NCBI RefSeq assembly: GCF_008704395.1
Contig: NZ_CP023695.1
Coordinates: 3,844,001 to 3,908,000 of the forward strand
DNA: 64,000 bases
Reading direction: 5' to 3'
DNA from: Streptomyces alboniger
Lineage (GTDB): Bacteria > Actinomycetota > Actinomycetes > Streptomycetales > Streptomycetaceae
In this document: piece by piece, positions 58,341-64,000 of the stretch
Position numbering within the stretch: the first letter of the stretch is position 1
Layout of the letters: every line of letters starts with the position of its first letter
The notes under the pieces: model-generated
The model's input: only the letters and a program-made list of their open reading frames with translations
Told to the model about the DNA's origin: nothing
Databases searched by the model: none
Position numbers and translations under genes: made by a program

Positions 58341-59381
58341 CTAGAGCTTGACGCCGCGCTCCGCCAGCCACTTCCTCGGGTCGACCCCCGACCCGTGATC
58401 GGGCGTGAGCCGTGTCTCGAAGTGCAGGTGCGGCCCGGTCGAGTTGCCCGTGGTGCCTGACTGACCGATCCACTGGCCCGTGCGCACCTTGTCACCCTGG
58501 TCCACGGCAACGGCCGCGAGATGCGCGTACTGCGTGAAGTATCCGCCGCGGTGCCGCACCACGACCTCGATGCCGAAGCCGCCGCCGCACGAAACGCTTT
58601 CCACCCGGCCCGCGCCGACCGACCGCACCGGCGTCCCGATGTCGACCGCGAAGTCCTGTCCCGTGTGCCGACGCGCCCAGCGCTCACCGACGCTGTCGAA
58701 GCCCGCGGAGAGTTCGTACGTCTTGACGGGCGTGACCCACGCGCGCGTGGAGGACGATTTCGACTGCTTCAGGCGCACCGCGCCCCGGCACTTGCCCGCG
58801 GCGACCGACCGGTCGGCCTCGCCCTGCAAGGTCCACTGTGCCGTTTCCAGCTTCCGTTCGATGCCGCGCTTCAGCTTCGCGAGGCGTGCGTTGCGGCGGT
58901 CCAGGCCACGCTTGGCCCGGTCCGCGTCGCGCTGGGCGACCGCGAGCCGGGCCGCCGCCCGCTGCGTCTTGGCGACAGCGCTGTTGACGGCCAGGTCGGC
59001 CTGCCACATGGCCTGCTTGCCCCGCACCAGGTCCTCGGGGTCGTCGGCCAGGAGCAGCTGCGCGGTATAGGGGAGCCCGCCGCCGGTGCGGTACTGCGCA
59101 CTGGCCAGTCGGCCGAGGTCGTCGTGCAGGACGGCCACGTGGCGCCGCTTCTTGGAGAGGAGTCGGTCCAGTTTCCGGACCTTCGCCTTCTGAAGGCGCG
59201 CCGCCCGCCGCCCCTCTTCGTAGCGGACGGTCGCAAAAGAGGCCTCTTCGTAGAGACGCGCCACGGCGGCGCTCGCGCTCGGCCCCTCGGAGGCCCCGGC
59301 GGGAGTCGTGAGCCCGAGCAGCGCGCACAGCAGCACCGGCACGGTAAGGAGCGGGCACGGACGGCAGAGGCTCAGGCGCAT
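58341..59381 (-). CDS. Secreted M23 peptidase with coiled coil (EnvC/NlpD-type)
   Basis: A 346-residue exported protein. A signal peptide of about 29 residues (LLTVPVLLCALLGLTTPAGA) is followed by an Arg/Lys/Ala-rich coiled coil (about 40-190). The LytM/M23 domain (about 235-335) has zinc ligands in HTGQDFAVD and HLHFE. It would cut peptidoglycan cross-bridges or activate amidases. The ATG at 59381 lies at the start of the signal peptide; earlier in-frame codons to 59447 are not supported by a Shine-Dalgarno sequence. Confidence 0.9.
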   Translation of the reverse strand: MRLSLCRPCPLLTVPVLLCALLGLTTPAGASEGPSASAAVARLYEEASFATVRYEEGRRAARLQKAKVRKLDRLLSKKRRHVAVLHDDLGRLASAQYRTGGGLPYTAQLLLADDPEDLVRGKQAMWQADLAVNSAVAKTQRAAARLAVAQRDADRAKRGLDRRNARLAKLKRGIERKLETAQWTLQGEADRSVAAGKCRGAVRLKQSKSSSTRAWVTPVKTYELSAGFDSVGERWARRHTGQDFAVDIGTPVRSVGAGRVESVSCGGGFGIEVVVRHRGGYFTQYAHLAAVAVDQGDKVRTGQWIGQSGTTGNSTGPHLHFETRLTPDHGSGVDPRKWLAERGVKL

Positions 59382-59495
59382 GTCACGGATCGTTGCCCCG
59401 CGCGGCGGCACGGTCCCTCCGGAACTCCTGCACTCGGGGGGCACCATGCCCCCGTACAGCCCAGGCGCGTACCGCCGAACAGGGCTCCCCGGCCG

Positions 59496-64000
<4,505 letters not shown>

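Overview
The window is high-G+C actinobacterial chromosome, almost certainly Streptomyces. Codons end in G or C nearly throughout. GTG and TTG starts, leaderless-looking genes and ATGA/GTGA overlaps are frequent. The gene set is typical of the genus: a secreted Tat DyP peroxidase in a copper operon, SpoIIE-type phosphatase and RsbW-like kinases, a DevS-like GAF kinase beside a fused cydDC, and prim-pol proteins. The pheA-serS-cydDC gene set, a near-consensus parS site and several DnaA-box clusters suggest the central, origin-proximal part of a Streptomyces chromosome; the distance to oriC cannot be seen here.

Left part (1-14.5 kb). A 5'-truncated giant PAS/coiled-coil protein with a decayed histidine-kinase core and two receiver-like domains is followed by a TetR repressor divergent from an MFS exporter, with two palindromic operators between them. 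Next come an acyl-CoA synthetase, an ECF (SigE-type) sigma factor and a secreted Rv2525c-like glycoside-hydrolase-like protein. A three-gene operon then resembles the steroid side-chain hydratase/aldolase system ChsH2-ChsH1-Ltp2, with a 10+10 bp operator over its promoter. The part ends with a small secreted Asn/Gln-rich protein and a prim-pol protein.

Integrated region (14.5-24.3 kb). An intact tRNA-Ser(UGA) on the minus strand (24230-24316) has two further copies of its 3' half, at 14549 and 16321. They bound two tandem integrated elements. Both tyrosine integrases are frameshifted. Paired TGGYCCAC arm sites lie at near-constant distances on both sides of the att cores, which argues for two separate integrations. 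The older element (14549-16320) keeps a membrane gene, a DnaA-box-rich AT patch and an integrase remnant. The larger one (16321-24228) carries a NUDIX hydrolase, an XRE/TPR regulator with a palindromic operator, small proteins and a kinase-like protein. Inserted between its dead integrase and its arm site is a lower-G+C three-gene cargo (21867-24041): a TIGR04255-like protein, an HTH/Xre-MbcA-like protein and an unknown protein. This cargo is the best candidate here for an undescribed defence or toxin-antitoxin-like system.

Middle (24.3-44.5 kb). HtrA-like protease, glycerophosphodiesterase, two RsbW-like ATPases, a SEC-C protein, a second prim-pol-like protein, a PP2C phosphatase, aminopeptidase P, and an AhpD-like protein divergent from a MocR regulator. 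The copper delivery cluster follows: membrane protein, YcnI, Sco1, PCuAC, CopCD and the Tat-exported DyP peroxidase. pheA comes next.

Right part (44.5-64 kb). A 635-bp intergenic region rich in DnaA boxes precedes serS and a HAD phosphatase. Then come a four-gene ABC-2 operon, and an M24 peptidase / EphD-like hydrolase-SDR fusion / metal hydrolase operon followed by a MerR regulator with three 14-bp repeats upstream. The part closes with kptA, an LLM oxidoreductase, a second HAD phosphatase, an M23 peptidase, a DevS/DosT-like double-GAF kinase and a CydDC fusion cut by the window end.
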